The position numbers and the translations under genes were made by a program. From NCBI RefSeq assembly GCF_026151205.1, contig NC_087076.1, forward strand, positions 23,306,828 to 23,370,827: DNA of 64,000 nt. The letters run 5' to 3'. Position 1 is the first letter of the stretch; every line of letters begins with the position of its first letter. Of the stretch, positions 33,637-45,999 are shown piece after piece. This DNA comes from Bolinopsis microptera. Its lineage: Eukaryota > Ctenophora > Tentaculata > Lobata > Bolinopsidae. A model generated the notes under the pieces. It did not search any database and was not told the origin of the DNA. It worked only from the letters and a program-made list of their open reading frames with translations.

Positions 33637-35606
33637 ATCGCTCGTTCGGTTATCTCCACCAGGCATAGCGACATGTTTCCTGGAAATTAAAGTATTATTA
33701 CTGTTTACTCAACAGATAAATGCATTATCCGGCCAAGTTTCAACAAAACTGAAATTTGAACTGGTGACGTTTATTAAGGTACCCTTGTTAATTTTTCGCA
33801 CAGATTGATTTTGTTATGGCTAAACCTGTAAAGAATAACAAAGATCAGCTTTAGTGCAGGTCTCCTGCCGCAAGCTCCTTTTCCTGCAGTCCTTCAATGT
33901 GCGATAACAGTCATGGAAAATAGCAGGGTGTCGCCCAATTGAATGTCGAGATTGGGAGGTTATTGTTATGAAAGACTGATTATTACATGCAATACAATAT
34001 CGAGTATCTTTACTATATATAAAGGAGACGATATATATGTATGTATAGATCCGTTGCCATTTTACTTGGACAACACGGCATCAACTTTAACGCAACTTCC
34101 GCAAAAACCTGTAAAAGATATACAATCTGTAATTTTCTTGACTGGGTCAAATGCTTTAATGGCCTTCAAATCAGCATGAAAAAATTAAAATATTGGCCAA
34201 GGAATATAATTTTAGTGCCAAAAATTTGGATCCCAAGTTGGTGTCAAAAACGCGAATTAAATAGGTAATATTCAATTTTAGGGCTCTCGAGTCTTAAAAC
34301 CACTTTAGGGTTAGACGGGTTTCCTGCTAGAATAACACATCTTGACAAACAGAAAAGCTGTACATCCATTTCCTTTGACACTGTAAGGTAGCTCAATATA
34401 AACTTTTTTCCCTTGTTTTGCAAGCTGCTCAATGTTGTATTCAGGTCGGGGGTCGTTACTTTTTTCAACTTCAACACTCTGGCAAACCGGCATTTGAAAA
34501 GCGTCTTTTTTTGGATTAAGTACTGCCAGAATCCAATGTTGAAAATACAAAGAACAAAAGTTTGGCTATCAAAAACTAGTTTTTACGGAAATACAAACGG
34601 AGATTTACATCTTTTAAAATTTGATAATCGTTTAAACTTACCTGTCCAGAGCATTGCCGACAGCTATTTTCCAGGTTTCACCGAATATCATGTATTCTGA
34701 TTCATGTAAACTGATAACCCTGTGTCTTGCCTCACCGAACGTTAGAGTACTGTGGGGTTAATCTGCACCTGTTACCTGGTCGTTACATTACAACATGATT
34801 ATATTGTATTCAGGATACCTCAGATGATTAAATTGTATTGATTACCCTTCTTATACTCATCAATCTGCATTATATTCAAGTTTAAACATTTATTATTTTG
34901 ATATCGGAATATTTACACTGTCATAGATTTCCTTATCCATGTGCCAGAAGATGTAAAATATCTTTTCTTTGTAGATTTAAAACAATATTCAAGGCTAGTA
35001 CTCATTCAACTGAGACTATGGATTGAAATCTGTTTTCACCAAATCACGCGAGATCTATCCCATTCTGAAGATAATAAAGATTTAAATTCACAAAAACATG
35101 TAATACAGGTCCTGTCTCCCATTCTCAACATGACGCGATACAATGGTTACACGGATGGAGGAATGTTCCAGTGTTGCGCCAGATGTGCGCGCTACAACTG
35201 ACAGTGCTGACTAGCGGCGCTCCCATGCCGGTCTCTTTTGTATAAACTCACACAGTACTATATCGGTTATTGATACACCTGCTTCCTGAAAAGGAAGAGG
35301 ATACGTGTTATGCCGCACGTTTTTCTTACAAAAAAACTTACTAACAAGTTTCTAGTATGGCTCGGGGAAAGTCAATGAGATTGAGTATGTAAGTTTTAAA
35401 ACAGGCACTTACATCGTTTAGCCTGTTGACTAGTTTGAGGATATTGTCTCGAGTGATGTTGCGCGTGTGACGTGGTAGAAACCGTGACCCGTGGGTGCAC
35501 AGTAGGGTGCGTGGGGGGTTGGGACAATTACTTCACCATCCCGACAATCATACTCTATCTTGTGTGCAACTTTCCTTCCAATCCGTATTGAGATAACCTT
35601 TGCTTC
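33637..35606 (-). CDS. OSGEP: OSGEP (KEOPS catalytic subunit), C-terminus not found, unit copy 1 (noisy)
   Basis: Minus strand. Exon 1 (about 35,606-35,420): start, EGSANK, VRDGEVI, and H-H-R-D-N-I-L. Exon 2 (about 35,320-35,110): after a TTTTCAG acceptor, [24 protein letters not shown] and the metal-binding NHCIAHVEMGR. Exon 3 (about 34,790-34,635): SGGNTQVI and [14 protein letters not shown], donor CTGGACAG|GTAAGT. Exon 4 (about 34,480-34,300): [31 protein letters not shown]. Exon 5 (about 33,925-33,815): SHIEG ... LCYSLQ. Exon 6 (from 33,690): LVEITERA, after which similarity stops at about 33,637. OSGEP/Kae1 makes the t6A37 modification of ANN-decoding tRNAs with TP53RK, TPRKB and LAGE3. 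The last ~85 residues, including the second metal-ligand block (IDNGAMIA), were not found nearby. Confidence 0.85.
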
Positions 35607-35810
35607 AGCTAACTATAAAGATGGATATTAATTGTGCTGAATAGTTGCTTACTATTGTTCAATTAATACAGTATATAAAATCAAATTGAGTGAGAACAGT
35701 AAAATAGGGCAGTAATTACCATACCTATAGTCATTATACTGGCTAAAAGAAATATAAGTTAAATAAAAAGTAACGGTACGTCAATATTCTCTTAAACGTT
35801 CACACAAGTA

Positions 35811-38800
35811 AGCTAGCTAAGTCGCTGAAAAAATCAGGCAGTCTCTTCGACTAATTTCCTTGATTAATATGTTTTAATTTCTTTTTCTTAGGGTGTTTCT
35901 TCTGACGAAATCTGACTCATCATCATCATTATCTCTGAAATCACCTCTATCCTTATCACTGTCTTCAACTGATATGTTTCGTAATATCCTTCATCAGTTT
36001 CTAACGGACACGCCCGAACCGACTCAATATATTCATGTCCTATGACAAGATCTCTTCTTATCATGCGACAAAACAAAGGCCTTATAGAGTTTAGAGTGAT
36101 CCCCAATGGGGTCACAGGGGTTTGTGAGGAAAGAGGGAGGTAGCTCGGATAAACACGTCCTTACATCCTAAAACTAGAATATCCTCAGAATAAAACACAA
36201 ACGCAGTATCCACGCTCACTTCCTCCTGAACGGGTATCCTGTCTGATATATCCCCAGTGTCCCCACGTAAATTGTTAACACCCCCCTCTCGTCCCCGCAC
36301 ACAACTTTAATTGTTGGTTCGCCCCACTCACATGTTCAACTAGCTCACGGTCACATTCGTCAGAACGCTGCGGGTATGTGTTTGCGTTGTCGTGAGTTCC
36401 AGACAGAGGAGGCGACCTTCTCCAGATGCAGCTACCGGGTGGATTCCTGTGGAATCGACTGAGATAGGAGGTGATGAAGGTGTCGTGCTCTGGTTTGTAT
36501 CATCACGATGGGTTCTTCTTTTTCTCAGATCCCTACAATTTAAACCTGGTAAATTGGAAAAGCGGGTGATAGTTTGTTAAAGGCACAAGGCTTTAATTTA
36601 GGAAAGATTCGAATGATATTTTGACTTTTGAGGAGAACAGCAAGATATTCAGAATTATTACTCAACCTCAACAAAAACATTCAATAATTATAACTGGCTT
36701 AAAAAATAAAAAGAAAGTAAAACCATCTTACCCCTTGTCATCCCAGTAAGCGAATACATTCCATCCCTGCTTCACACTGTGCATACAGCGGATTATCGTG
36801 AGCATTTTGTTACTATTGCTGTACTTTACTGTTCAAATATACCACAACACAAAATGATTTGTCACTTGAAATGGACAGGAGTGAAGTGCCTGAAAAAACA
36901 AAATACGCGACAAGAGTCCGCGTGCTGCTAGAACAGTATCTATTTTGGAGATATCAATCTTGCAGGGACCAGGAGACGCTATCACCCTCGATGGTGCTGA
37001 TGCTGTGAGATCCTGGTCGGATGGGAGATGATGTCACGAAGGTAGGTTGTTTTAGTTTGAGACATCTTTGGGATTCTTTCATTGTGCTTTGTGTTTCTTA
37101 ATAATCTTGTTGTCTACACCTCTACGCATGCTATCTGTAGATCATATTTATAATAACGGTCCGGGATATAAAGCATGGTATCGGAGTCATGAATCCAAAA
37201 GCAAACTTGAAACAGTGATATGATATGATTCTAATTTTTTGCCTTCAATAAAACACAGAAATTACATCTGTTCGTATCATCTAACATTATAAAATCAGTT
37301 CGTACTTTAAAACTCACATAAATATGTATATTTGCTGTTGGTAGACGTTAGAGTCAAATAATTATTGTCAAAACTGTTAATTCCGTCGTAGTTTGGTGTC
37401 AAAAAATACAGTAGGCCTGTTGAGATTTTTGTAGCAAAATAAACTGTTTAATTCAAAGAGTTAAATACTTTTATCCATTCATAGTGTATTCTTGTAATCC
37501 ACGAAACATTCTAGTGGACTGTATCTTTATTAAATACTTTTTCAGTATTTAAGATTAAATCGTTACTAGTTCAGTTATCCAGAAATCAGAAACTCATGAT
37601 CAATCTTTTGAATCCTCCACTGTCCGACGGATATGGTTGTTCCTTTTTTTCTCTTTTTATTTTTCTTTTCGATACTCCTTTTTTTCTCATGATCTGTATC
37701 TTCTCCTCCGTGGATATTGATCTGACTTTTTCCTTTTCTTCTTCTTGATCTTTCTTCTTCTTCTTCTTCTTTTTTTTTCGGAGTCTTCTTTCACTGCCAC
37801 CACTAGTTTCTTCCTCCAACAATTGCTTTCATCTGAGCTATCCTCAACTCTTTTTGGTGTGCCTCCTCATCCTGGTCATCGTGCTGAGGAATTATTTTAA
37901 TTATTTAATTATTAATTAAATTGCCACATGCCTAGCATGAAATATTTACCTACTTACTTGCACTTGTGTAGGTCTGTAGAAGGCATTAGAATCGGGCGTT
38001 GTCTGCCACCCAGGGCTATCACCGAATTTAGAAGCTGGCTTTCATCATTCATCAATTATTAATTGATAATAGTATATAACATCAATTTTTATTGCTTGAT
38101 TGGTTTTCAAAAATAAAATGTGTAAAGCTTGATTCAATGTAATTCTGATCGTTCATTGACTGGATGGGCAAATCGGTCGATACAATTTAAACGACATTTT
38201 TCTAATAACTAGGCAATTACACGTAGACCAACGAAGGATCTCTAGCTCAAAGCAATTTCATAATTCTGCCGCATCAATGTGATACATTGGATCCTCGTGC
38301 TCTTACGAAACTGTTCGTTCTGGAAAACAAAAAAAAATAAAGGTGTTTTCCCCCCCTTTAGAGGCCTAAAAGTACACTCTATATTTCCTGTTCGGTGTCC
38401 ATTCCTGTGTTGGCATCGCCAAACATTGGCATCTCTTTTACTCCTCCCTAGTGGCATCCAAAGCATTTTGTTGGGCACGACTTCAGAATTCTTCGCACTG
38501 CAACGAAAAAAATACATTATGTGCCCATAAACTTTATTCCCTCTGAAACATTTTCTCGAATTAATAGTACCAGCATAGCACATCGAATATAAAAATTAAT
38601 CAAAAGACGTATTTAAACGTTTATAAACGACTTGTAACTTGTTTATGTTTATAAAACAAATCTTTGTACACGTTCTTCACCCTCGCTGTTCTCCGGAGGT
38701 CGGGCACACAGTCCTACGGGTTTCGGTAGATTCTGCCTCCGTGACATCTTCTAATGGATCTTTGTAGTACATGTCCAGTTGTTTTCAACTTGTTGCTCTT

Positions 38801-38859
38801 TTCTCGGAGTTTTGGAGCAGGCGATCTCGAGCTTGGGGGGATACTGAACCCTTCGACAT
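35811..38859 (-). CDS. Unknown acidic/lysine-rich gene spanning the copy 1/copy 2 boundary (noisy)
   Basis: Minus strand. N-terminal exons lie at 38,859 (MSKG, basic) and about 38,262-38,520. Next comes an exon after TAATTCCTCAG near 37,880, beginning HDDQDEEAHQKELEDSSDES and running into a lysine run (down to about 37,590). Further exons: FPFDIISHPTQD (best seen in copy 2), EEPIDETNQSTTP (about 36,500), SVDTAFVFYSEDILVLGCKD (about 36,180), and a C-terminal stretch to NETADFFSDLA-stop at about 35,811. The composition (acidic-serine patch, then poly-Lys) suggests a nuclear or nucleolar protein; no family recognised. It ends about 200 bp before the OSGEP start on the same strand. Exon joins are inferred, not proven. 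Confidence 0.5.
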
Positions 38860-39589
38860 TCTGCAAGGGTGGGAGATTGTAATAAACATTGGATATTTTA
38901 GAATGGTTTGGTCTGTAGGAAGATGATTAAACAATTCAGGAAGAAACTTAGAGCTGTATCATATTAGAATGAATCGTTGCAAAATTAACCAAGCTTTGAT
39001 TAATCTTAGAATATTGCCAACTTTTATGTAGTCAGTAAAACTCGATTCTGATCATTAATCAGCGAAATAAAAACATGAACTAAAAATTATGAGCATTAGT
39101 TGGTATTACGTATACTAACATCCACAAATACTTGAATATATCGGTTACCCAAATCATCATTTTACGTAGTCGGTTATTGTAGCATAGTCTTGAAAAAAAT
39201 AAATGTTTTAACATCAACTCTAAATATATATTTTGATATCCGTGAGATATAATAAAGTCTAGGGGGTCCAAGGTGAAATTTTGAATAGTTAATATTATTA
39301 TCACTAAACAGACGATGTGATAAAAGGTACAACATTAGACTCTGAACTAACTTATATGTTATTTAATACTAACTTCAATATAATTAATAATCAATTAAGT
39401 TATGATTAGATAAAATATGATTATCAGAACTGTCAGCAAAAAACTTATTGTTATGTTAAGATGAAAATTTAAGGGAATTTAAAGTAAATAAGCTTTAACT
39501 GGTTGCAATTTTTTATGAATAAACGAGAAGTATATCAGTCCTGTGGAGACAGATAAATTTAAACCCATTTAACACCTAAATTAAATGTT

Positions 39590-41243
39590 TCAGGTTTCTC
39601 AACATTGGACAGTTTTACCCTACATATCGTTCAGGACTGCCCGCAAGACAACAAGCAGTATATCCACTGACGGGTGGCCAGTGCATTACCAAACAAAACG
39701 ACAGTCCAGGAGGTAAAGAACTTCCGGGTAGTGGTCATGTGGAGAAATTCAGGGGCCCGAACTCAGGACACGGTGATGAAGATGAAGTTTTGGACGGAGA
39801 GGCATGGAAATCGAAAGTGATGATTTCGGGAAACGACTTCGGGGTGTTTTGTGCAGATGTGAGGGGCTTCCCTGGATCTCTCCAGTGGCCAACAGAGATA
39901 TCGTCCATGACAACCTGAATATATTGTCTTAATGTGATTATGCAATAATACATCTCTCTTATTTGTACTGAAGAAGGCCAGGGAAGTTACTTTATGACAC
40001 GGGAAAGCAATTAAACCAACCAATTGCAATGTTCTGAGGATATACACTAACTGCTTGGGATTTCTATAAAGTTTTGAAATATCTAACAAATGCTGACAGG
40101 TTCATCATTAACATCATTGTAGTGAGTTTCATTCCGTGTCCTCTCTTTTCTCTGAGCACACCAGTTAGACCGGTCGGTAAGTGATATTAATTAGTGAAAT
40201 TCGTGTGTACGACATTGGTAAAATAGCCATGCAAGGGAGCAGGACTTATTGTCAGCGATGTAGAAGTCTGTACTATTGGCCAAGTATTTTATGGTCAAAG
40301 TATTAAACATTTTAATCAAATCGGTTTATTATAAGTAACGACGGCAATTGTGCAGATTTTATACAGATGTGGTCAAAATGTTAAGTCAATCACATTACAA
40401 TCAAATGCTTTAACTGATACGATAGATGTTAGTTTTATTTGTCGTGTACCCCACCAAGTGTCAAGGATGTGAGAAGTAACATTTCACCAAGAACCAATCG
40501 TAAATCCAGAGCCGTCCGATTTACCCTTCTTTATACATGAACAGAGCATACCTCCAACTACTATCAACATCACCGACAAGGTACTTGAAATATTATACCT
40601 TTTTCCTGAGTTAATTTGAAAATAAACCAAGGTTATCGTCACTTAACATTAATGTCATGTTATTTTCATTAAATCACAATGGTGATACAAGGAGCAAAGC
40701 TTCCTCTGTTCAAAATTTAACATCATAAAAACAGACATCTGCTTTGTTTTAACGTCCCAGCTAATTCACTCTAAGCAGCATCTCGAGGAATGGGTTACAA
40801 CTCTTTCCAACACTTGAGTCGGATGTTGACCTTTTAAGGGAGGCATTGGAAGCCAACATGGCTCCAACGTAAATAAGTAACTCCGCAGATAAAACTCAGG
40901 TATGCTGGGTGTCTTGTCCGGAGGCGAGTCTGTCACCAGAAGTTATTCCTGTAATTAAATGTGTATTTACAGACACAATGTAACGACCACTTGCAAGTTA
41001 CTGATCACTATGTGGCTCTTCTAAAATAATAGCCAATTATAATGTCACTATGGTTTGTTAGTCACATGGTTTTGTTGACATGATAGTAGTACCTACCTTT
41101 GGCGAACATTGAGCATTGATGATGCACTGGCAAAGACAAGAATTCTTGGTGTAGAAATATATTCATTTTTCAGCCCATAGTGTTCCTCCTTGTTATTTTC
41201 TCTTGGACTATGGCCGTAGTAGAAGTAGCAACAGAATATTCCT
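39590..41243 (-). CDS. SLC35B1: SLC35B1-like transporter, unit copy 2 (noisy)
   Basis: Same exon order as copy 1: CYFYYG exon at about 41,098-41,243, [11 protein letters not shown] block at about 40,790-40,890, KDGKS block at about 40,510-40,590, LDGLTGV exon at about 40,090-40,190, and the [13 protein letters not shown] exon at about 39,600-39,910 (NFIFITVS is intact in this copy). Indels break every exon. Confidence 0.85.
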
Positions 41244-42037
41244 GAAAAATGTAAGTTTTAAACTGAATATCTAATTTCAGGGAATTTTTGTTATGAAGTT
41301 ATTGTCATCTTGTTTGAGCTAATGCCATTAAAAGCACTCATTGGTTGAGATCGATGGATCTTAACATGGACATAGATACTGATTTACTGAAAACATATTT
41401 TAACATAAGTACAAAAAAAAAAAACAAAATAAAAAACAAATTAAACGGTCGACTTGAAATAAATATTATCACCATCATACCTATAAAAACATAGTAGTAA
41501 CTTGCATTGTGTCCCAATTTCATGATTTAAAACTCTAAATTGAGAGAATGTGTTATCAGAACAACAGTTAAACTTTTTCAATATTACCAAGTATTATAAA
41601 CTGGTTTAGTAGCTTATACCCAAACACCCCTCTATATCTTAAATAAGAGTAAGCTTAAAAACTGGTAATTTATAATAAAACATACTTCATTTAAGATTTA
41701 ATATAATGGATGAAAACAAATAATGATAAATTAAAGTAATGAATGACTATTATTTTGAGATAACTGGTTTACTATGTGACTTAATTTTCTCATGCAATTC
41801 AAATCACAATGTTTGACTGGACACAAATCAAAATTAATCTTAAATAGCTCTGGGAAGCAATCTTGTGTGTACTTGTGCAAAGATTGTCGGATTTTGTGAG
41901 GTCAAGTACAGTGTCAACAACATCTTTATTTATACTTAAGATGAAATGAAAATACAGACAAAGCACATTGCAGGGTTACCACACACGCCGAAGATAGGTG
42001 TTCCTGTTAGGTACAGGACTCCAAACTCAAGCTATTA

Positions 42038-42195
42038 GGGGTCGTTCAATATACGTAATCAGTTTTTGGACAATTTTTTTTCCCCCCTTCCCCTCCGTAA
42101 TCAGTTTTATCACATAGCTATTGTGTCAAATTACACTACGGGATCATTTGGAAACCTTCTCCCCCTCGGGGATTACGTAAATATGTGTCGACCCC
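42038..42195. mobile_element. PIF/Harbinger-like MITE, unit copy 2
   Basis: Same element as 24,147-24,309; ends GGGGTCGTTCA and TCGACCCC, TTA on the left. Confidence 0.7.
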
Positions 42196-42597
42196 TGAGT
42201 ACCAGGTACTATACTATGAAACATTAACAATCCGTTGTGTGAATAATTTTCATAAAAATTGTACGATCATAGACGCTCGTTTAATAAAATTTTTGGCAAA
42301 ATACGCGATGGTCCATTGTGTTCGTAACATATTCAATGCTTGTATCTATCAATGCTTATAAACGACATAAAGTGTTTCCTAATTGCACATGAATGTTTGC
42401 GCAGCGTACGAGGCGACAAGCCTTGACGGGTGATTACTGGTAAACTATTTGTTCCAAGACCGTCGGACGATGTCCGCCCACGCGTTTTTGTAGGTTATAT
42501 ACTCTACAAATTTGCAGTGCATACAGTTTGGGATTTGCAAAATTATACTCGTCTAAATTCTTCGAAGTAGCGCACGCTGCTTCCTTTTGTTCTCCAC

Positions 42598-43374
42598 CAG
42601 AAAACAATGTCAGGGTCCCTGGCTTAGTAAATTTCCGACCTTTCTTCCCCATCTCATTTATCATGAGCCGTATCAAAAAGCTCGTACTTGAAAACCAGCA
42701 TTTGTCAAACTACCTGGGCGTGAAATTGAGTGGCTCCCCCCTAAATAGACTGGGGCATTGGAACCAGTTAGTCAATCAGCATCACATCCCTTGCATACAA
42801 CTATACAAAGCGCTAATTATACCTGTTTCAAAAGCATCTCTGTCTGGAAGTTCTGACTGCCGTGTGAATCTTTGATCTATTTTTTGGATCTATTTTTATA
42901 TTATATGATTTTTTATTTCCTATTATTTTCCTCGCCTAATTTCCATGTCCCGCCTGATTCAAACCTGGCACCATCAAATCCTACTCTAGAAACCCCTGAA
43001 CTCATCAAGCCTTAGTCCGAATTCAAAACTTGTTGAACCAGCTACGTACAGTTTCCTGGACAACTGGAAACACTTTTGGGCCATGCACAAGCAATTGCCA
43101 TGTATATGGTCTGCAGTGGGGTCTCCTTGTCCTTGGTTCTGTGTGTTGATCGCTTTTCTTAAATTTTCCATTTGTGCTCTTAGAATCACTTTTAAAATGT
43201 TAATCGACACAACTGTCCCTAGTTAAATTTAGCAATGGCACGACTACTCGAAACGGAACTGTTAAATAGGGTGACATACTATTATATTCTTTATAATTAT
43301 TTCATATGAATCGATTTGCACCTGCTACATAAAAAAATATACTTTGTTTTACTAAAAATACTTTGTTTTACTAA
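42598..43374 (+). mobile_element. 5'-truncated CR1-like copy, unit copy 2
   Basis: Same 3' fragment as at 24,706; two 18-bp tail repeats end at 43,374. Confidence 0.9.
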
Positions 43375-43399
43375 AGAGGCAAGCGGCTGGGTCTGCATT

Positions 43400-45990
43400 T
43401 CATTATCAATTGAAATGTTTTGGGATTGTGATTTGGACATTCTACCTAGCTTGTTTGTTCCTAGTATGCTCCTCTCACGTATTTTCTTTCTGTTCGCGAC
43501 GTTCATGATGCTTGAAAATAAAGAGCCGTGCAAAGCGCTAGTGACTGGCGTGCCATGTAAATAAGTAAAAACTAAAAGGAAAATCACGAAAAAAACACTT
43601 TTATTGAGGTAGTCGTGCATTTTGATTTTATTAAATTATTATATTCGCACTTGTTTCTTCGATAGCTTACTGAAGAGATATGGGACTGAATTTTTGGTTA
43701 TAGTGTTGGTGGGGTACTTCGGCGCGTCGACGCGCCGCGCGAACTAGCTTTCTTGCTTCAGCATCTTCGATGCGCCGTCATCGTCGTCGTCGATCGTCGC
43801 GTCGATCGTTGCTCTGCTTCGCCAGTAGCAAACGTTTGGAAGGATTGTCATTGTCATCAAGGTATAGCGACGCAATCTTAATATACACATTGTTATAACT
43901 TTTTCATTTCAGTACCCAGCGTGTGTTGATTTTCGCGCAGAATAAATTGGGGAAAATGGCGCCGCAACTATATCCGTTATAACTTGCAGTCATTTATATC
44001 TTATATTTTATATTTTGTATGCTTTCTAACGTAACGCGAAAATAAGTGTTTCCACTCCGGTTTTGGGACCCAATGTTAGCCTCTGCAGCCAACTGTGCCA
44101 GCCCAATATACTCGAGAAGTATTGATCACACCCTATTTTATTGAACAAGAGATCATAATTTTTTTATATTCAGATACTTTCAAAACAGCCAGCAGTTTCG
44201 TCCGTGTGATGTGTTGTCCTTCTCCTTTCTGTGTACCCGTCGTTTGTTTTGTGAAATGTATTGTAGTAGTGTTTTATTATTTAAATCGAACGTAACTCAA
44301 TAGTTAATTAATAACAAACAACAAATTACTATTTTTCAATTTATTTGATTAAGATCGACTATTACAACAACCAAACTTAATTTTTCATATAATTAACCCT
44401 TTTATATAGTGTTTAAAGATCGATGGCATATCCTAAAATTCGATAATGAACTTCATATTATTAGTGCCGCGTGCTGTTTAATATTTTGGAATCAATCCAC
44501 AATGTGCGATAACATACTTTTGTGCTTGGCACGGTTTTAGGCTTTGAGTTTGTGCTCCAAAGTGGTTAAATCGAGGTGCTAGTATAAGCTCTTGCAGCAA
44601 TGGCTCCTTTTGCCAAATAATAAAACAAATGTTAATAAAACAAAAGTAAATTTATAACAATTATTCAATCTAACATATCATAAATTCTAATATTGGAAAA
44701 TCAATGCAGGGAATGGATGTCTTAAACTATAATTTTGTTTTCACCTTAATAATCTATTTACTTTCAAGTTGAAAATTTAGTTAAGTATGAAATGCCACCA
44801 CATCATAGTTAGGGTAAAATATAATTTCTTTAAAAATTTTAAAATTGAGAAGTAGCTTCTTTGACTTAAAATTTAAAATTTAGCAAAAGAATATCTATTT
44901 TTTAAATAGTTGGTACAGTTTATGACAGTACTGGCATGATCAATTTGATTGTGGCTGGTACAAGGACACAGTGCTTGTAAGGGCTTTACCGAACCCTGGG
45001 GACCACAAATGTGTTGGATTCAGGCGCTGATGTTTCTATGTAGAGCAATTTATTTATTTCGGAGCTATGGTTAGTGGTATAGCTGGTGGTCATGTTTAAT
45101 GGTCAGTTTATCTTTGTGTGCTAATTTCCTTCAGATGCTTAGTGATGTGAGTAAATCAGTGCCTTCTACAATATATCACCGTTTAACTTTTTAAATTTGT
45201 TTTTACCACAAGAAACTGTGGCACTAAGGTCATAGGATTTATTAAAATTTGTTACTCTCATTGAACTCATTATAGTTTAAGCGTTTTTTTTTCCCAGCAC
45301 TACTACACAAACAAAACCTGTCGGCCCACCGAGGAAACACAGTCCGCAGAAACCAGGAACCCAGTGTGCTCCTCTATTCTGCGATGTGTGTATTTACTAT
45401 AAAACTAGCTAAATGCAGTTAGTTAAATTTTTCTGGAATTCTGTAAAGTCGTTTGAGTAGTTTTATGTGTCAAAGTAATGTCATTGATAATCTATATATT
45501 TGATCCCCGGTGGGCAAACACTCGACCAAGCTAAGGCAACCTTTTCTGGTTTCACCATACGAAGTAAGGAGATTTGAACTCATACTCAGCCTACAACTCC
45601 ACCAATGGGACGAGACGTCCGTGAGCCTCAAAATTATATTGCATTTACCAGTCAGCCAAACACTATACACACATACATACGTAAAAAAACAATAGGTATA
45701 ATGCCATTACTTTCATTTAAAAGAAAATATATCTGCTATCTAATTTTAAAAATATTGAAGATAAACGCTGAAGAGAGGAGAAGGAGAGAGGGGTTTGGGA
45801 GAGTAGAGTAGGAAAACACAGGATCCTGGTGCCGCAGGATTTTAAAATTTTGTTGTATGATGATTCGTTTTTTGTCCGTTCTTAATTAATATAATGTTGG
45901 ATACCTTGTCATGGTTTTTGCAACTAAACACCGTGGTTACTCTATGATTATGGTTACTAATCATCTATTTCAATGAATTCATTTGCATCA
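43400..45990. other. Unassigned part of the unit, copy 2
   Basis: Counterpart of about 25,530-28,130, including the CGT microsatellite (about 43,775-43,815). No supported gene. Confidence 0.4.
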
Positions 45991-45999
45991 AAGTTGTAA

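Noticed and set aside
41408-41425. Long A run in copy 2 (also T run at 25,108 and C run at 51,883) as biological tails
   Set aside because: Absent at the same place in the other copies; typical long-read homopolymer noise.
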